DNA of 44,550 nucleotides from contig REEL01000088.1 of the NCBI GenBank assembly GCA_007695095.1, positions 1-44,550 on the forward strand. Direction: 5' to 3'. The notes below the pieces were generated by a model, which saw only the letters and a list, made by a program, of their open reading frames with translations, was not told the origin of the DNA and ran no database searches. A program made the position numbers and the translations under genes. The DNA is from Chitinophagaceae bacterium. Lineage in GTDB: Bacteria; Bacteroidota; Bacteroidia; Chitinophagales; REEL01. This document shows, piece by piece, positions 44,146 through 44,550 of the stretch. The number at the start of each line of letters is the position of its first letter. The first letter of the stretch is position 1.

Positions 44146-44550
44146 TTACTTTTTTGCTTTTAAATAAAAAGCTTTATTGAAGTTATCACTAAAAAGAATA
44201 GCATTTTGAATAGCAATTTCTCCTGAAATAGCCATTACTATTGGGTTATTTGCAACCTGAATGCCATCGAAAAGTTTATTAATATCTAATTTAATATTTA
44301 TATTAGCATTCTGTTCGGCATAAAGATTTGAATTCAGCAAAACAGATACTTGCTCATACAGCATATCGGTTCCAATATGATATGCTAAATCCTGATTAAG
44401 TTCAGCATTCGGGGGAATAGTATTATCAATCCTCCCTTCCAGTTTAAAAAATATATATCCCGGATTAATCTCCCAGTGCATACTTGGAGACTGATATCCT
44501 AAAGGATGTCCATGTGAGTATTCAGCCGGATTTATATGATTTAAGTGCTC
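44146..44550 (-). CDS. MbnP-like protein (copy B), N-terminus beyond window
   Basis: The frame is open from the right edge to the stop at 44146-44148, giving 134 visible residues. It begins EHLNHINPAEYSHGHPLGYQ, then MHWEINPGYIFFKLEGRID, which aligns well with copy A (HWDWNTGYIFTKIEGRV). The second Trp of that motif is replaced by Ile (HWEI). The region LAYHIGTDMLYEQVSVL also aligns with copy A (LLYHTGLEDLYREVVL). It precedes copy A by 101 bases. The signal peptide is outside the window. A duplicated MbnP with a changed Trp site suggests different partners or loss of modification. Confidence 0.82.
   Translation of the reverse strand, partial: EHLNHINPAEYSHGHPLGYQSPSMHWEINPGYIFFKLEGRIDNTIPPNAELNQDLAYHIGTDMLYEQVSVLLNSNLYAEQNANINIKLDINKLFDGIQVANNPIVMAISGEIAIQNAILFSDNFNKAFYLKAKK

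Overview
The window comes from an AT-rich genome of the phylum Bacteroidota. Evidence: three secreted proteins end in a type IX secretion (T9SS) sorting domain; there is a GldC homologue, a short RpoD-type sigma factor lacking region 1.1 as in this phylum, a Bacteroidota-type LptD next to a SPOR amidase and an MCE protein, a SUF operon ending in a bacilliredoxin-like gene, and a few TTTG / TAnnTTTG promoter matches. I cannot place it below phylum. I saw no rRNA, tRNA, CRISPR array, prophage or intact insertion sequence.

Layout. 1-1591 (-): a surface protein with 28 YadA-head-like 14-residue repeats, running off the left edge. 2129-6463 (-): an operon of a large PIG-L deacetylase, a 48-residue one-helix membrane protein, and a sodium:solute symporter. 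6765-7616 (-): YkuK-like and YraN-like nuclease-fold proteins. 7954-8922 (+): a CaCA cation exchanger. 8931-11750 (-): sensor kinase, response regulator and ferrochelatase in one tight operon. 12032-18095 (+): sufB-sufC-sufD-sufS-sufE-sufT and a bacilliredoxin, closed by a strong terminator. 18346-20115 (+): a T9SS esterase. 20136-22293 (-): MCE protein and cell-wall amidase, divergent from 22320-26032 (+): LptD and a secreted sphingomyelinase-like hydrolase. 26156-29455 (+): a T9SS subtilase. 29785-33821 (-): a T9SS propeller-repeat protein broken by one frameshift at a homopolymer. 34375-38388 (-): a soluble six-PAS hybrid kinase. 38491-38961 (+): a retropepsin-like protein. 38966-39835 (-): the sigma factor. 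39972-40949 (-): a cysteine-less thioredoxin-like protein and GldC. 41072-44550 (-): two MbnP-like lipoproteins followed by two di-heme MbnH/CcP-like peroxidases, running off the right edge.

How the genes relate. Most of the window is envelope biology: LPS export, peptidoglycan hydrolysis, lipid transport, T9SS cargo and gliding. Two metal-cofactor blocks, Fe-S assembly and heme synthesis under a two-component system, sit beside each other. The most unusual block is the right-hand one. MbnP/MbnH pairs are known from methanobactin loci, where a di-heme enzyme oxidises a tryptophan of MbnP to create a copper site. Here both partners are duplicated with no methanobactin gene in view, and one copy of each has lost a conserved Trp. 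Four genes (1-1591, 3838-3984, the joined 29785-33821 reading and 44146-44550) are partial, very short or frameshifted and were read by hand.
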